The position numbers were made by a program, and so were the translations under genes. From an uncultured Bacilli bacterium (GTDB lineage Bacteria; Bacillota_I; Bacilli_A; RF39; UBA660): a DNA stretch of 64,000 nt. The number at the start of each line of letters is the position of its first letter. Within the stretch, counting starts at the first letter, position 1. The notes beneath the pieces were generated by a model. The model did not search any database. It was not told where the DNA came from and worked only from the letters and a program-made list of their open reading frames with translations. Shown here piece after piece: positions 63,763-64,000 of this stretch. The stretch covers positions 1 to 64,000 of the forward strand of contig CALVOP010000001.1 of NCBI GenBank assembly GCA_944350345.1, written 5' to 3'.

Positions 63763-64000
63763 ATGAGAAAATCAATGATAGTTATTATATCAATATTAAT
63801 AGTTGCTTGTACAGCACTTGGAATTGTTGGATATTTAGAGAGTAAAAAGGAAAAAGACCCAAGTGATAATGAAAAAGATTACAAAATTGAATATAAATAT
63901 TATTTAGATGGTGTTGAAGTAAGCGAAATGCCAGTTAATGAAAAAGATGAAAACTCAACTGATGAGAACGAAGACAATAACGATATAAATAACGAAGAAG
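63763..64000 (+). CDS. Membrane-anchored or lipoprotein, partial
   Basis: Starts MRKSMIVIISILIVACTALG with GGAGGAAAAAAGA before the ATG, and runs past the window end (79 residues seen). The hydrophobic start is a signal or anchor segment; IVAC could be a lipobox, but the hydrophobic stretch continues after the Cys, so a plain membrane anchor is as likely. The rest is very acidic and Asn/Asp/Glu-rich (KDENSTDENEDNNDINNEE). Family cannot be told from this part. Confidence 0.75.
   Translation, partial: MRKSMIVIISILIVACTALGIVGYLESKKEKDPSDNEKDYKIEYKYYLDGVEVSEMPVNEKDENSTDENEDNNDINNEE

Noticed and set aside
4000-64000. A-versus-T strand skew change near 20 kb (plus strand T-rich before, more A-rich after) as a sign of inversion or origin
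   Set aside because: Hand counts of a few lines were inconsistent after 20 kb; a window-wide skew calculation is needed before any claim.

Overview
The window comes from a low-GC, Gram-positive (Bacillota), anaerobic, probably spore-forming bacterium, most likely an uncultured gut Bacilli-type lineage. The evidence is the Firmicutes S10-spc-alpha gene order with map, infA and adk, a zinc-type S14, strong GGAGG ribosome binding sites, an oxygen-independent class III ribonucleotide reductase, and spore genes (CotJ proteins and a SleB/CwlJ-type cortex hydrolase). TGA is used as a stop, so the code looks standard. Most genes lie on the minus strand.

Layout. 1-3.97 kb: rRNA operon (23S partial, 16S) with its promoter and a 16S processing stem. 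4.1-5.9 kb: a DUF402 phosphatase and a CtpA-type protease. 6.0-20.1 kb: the S10-spc-alpha ribosomal superoperon, from rpsJ to rplQ, with one clear sigma-A promoter and a leader RNA; rpmD (L30) is missing. 20.5-28.7 kb: CotJ coat proteins, TsaE, an ABC exporter, GlyA, a lone ClpA/B-like AAA+ protein, tRNA-Asn, a HAAS-like membrane protein, and an Hsp20 gene under a CIRCE operator. 28.7-34.6 kb: an anaerobic ribonucleotide reductase operon in which NrdD carries a fused glutaredoxin-like domain, next to NrdG, TrxB and a second NrdD-like protein that has lost its catalytic residues. 34.7-43.8 kb: an acyl-CoA ligase/E2-like pair, a short-chain dehydrogenase, a lipid-linked sugar transfer cluster (GT2, DUF2304, GtrA, DUF6020) and a degenerate Fic protein. 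43.8-45.4 kb: gene debris, tRNA-Trp and the cortex hydrolase.

The most interesting region is 46.6-54.8 kb: an 8.2-kb mobile island that interrupts the gene of an N-acetylmuramoyl-L-alanine amidase with five LysM repeats. The N-terminal zinc-binding half lies at 54.8-55.1 kb and the C-terminal catalytic-Glu/LysM half at 45.5-46.6 kb. Joining them at a shared 6-bp core (GAGGTG) restores one uninterrupted 470-codon frame. The joined island ends give a symmetric attP-like site (11-bp inverted arms, each 4 bp from the core), as expected for the large serine recombinase the island encodes. The cargo is a cytosine-5 methyltransferase, a probable PD-(D/E)xK restriction enzyme, an ASCH protein, a two-gene unit with a HEPN-like/winged-helix protein, a CFI-box protein with a partner, a ribbon-helix-helix protein, tiny leader ORFs, a candidate small RNA and a cluster of palindromes. 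It reads as a defence island whose excision would repair a cell-wall hydrolase gene.

55.2-64 kb: a DapB-like dehydrogenase, a UvrD-like helicase, an AlkD-like protein, two tandem diacylglycerol-kinase-family genes, HtrA, an Abi_2 protein, rplM-rpsI with a promoter, and a truncated membrane protein or lipoprotein at the window end. All functional calls are from reading the sequence; no database search was run.
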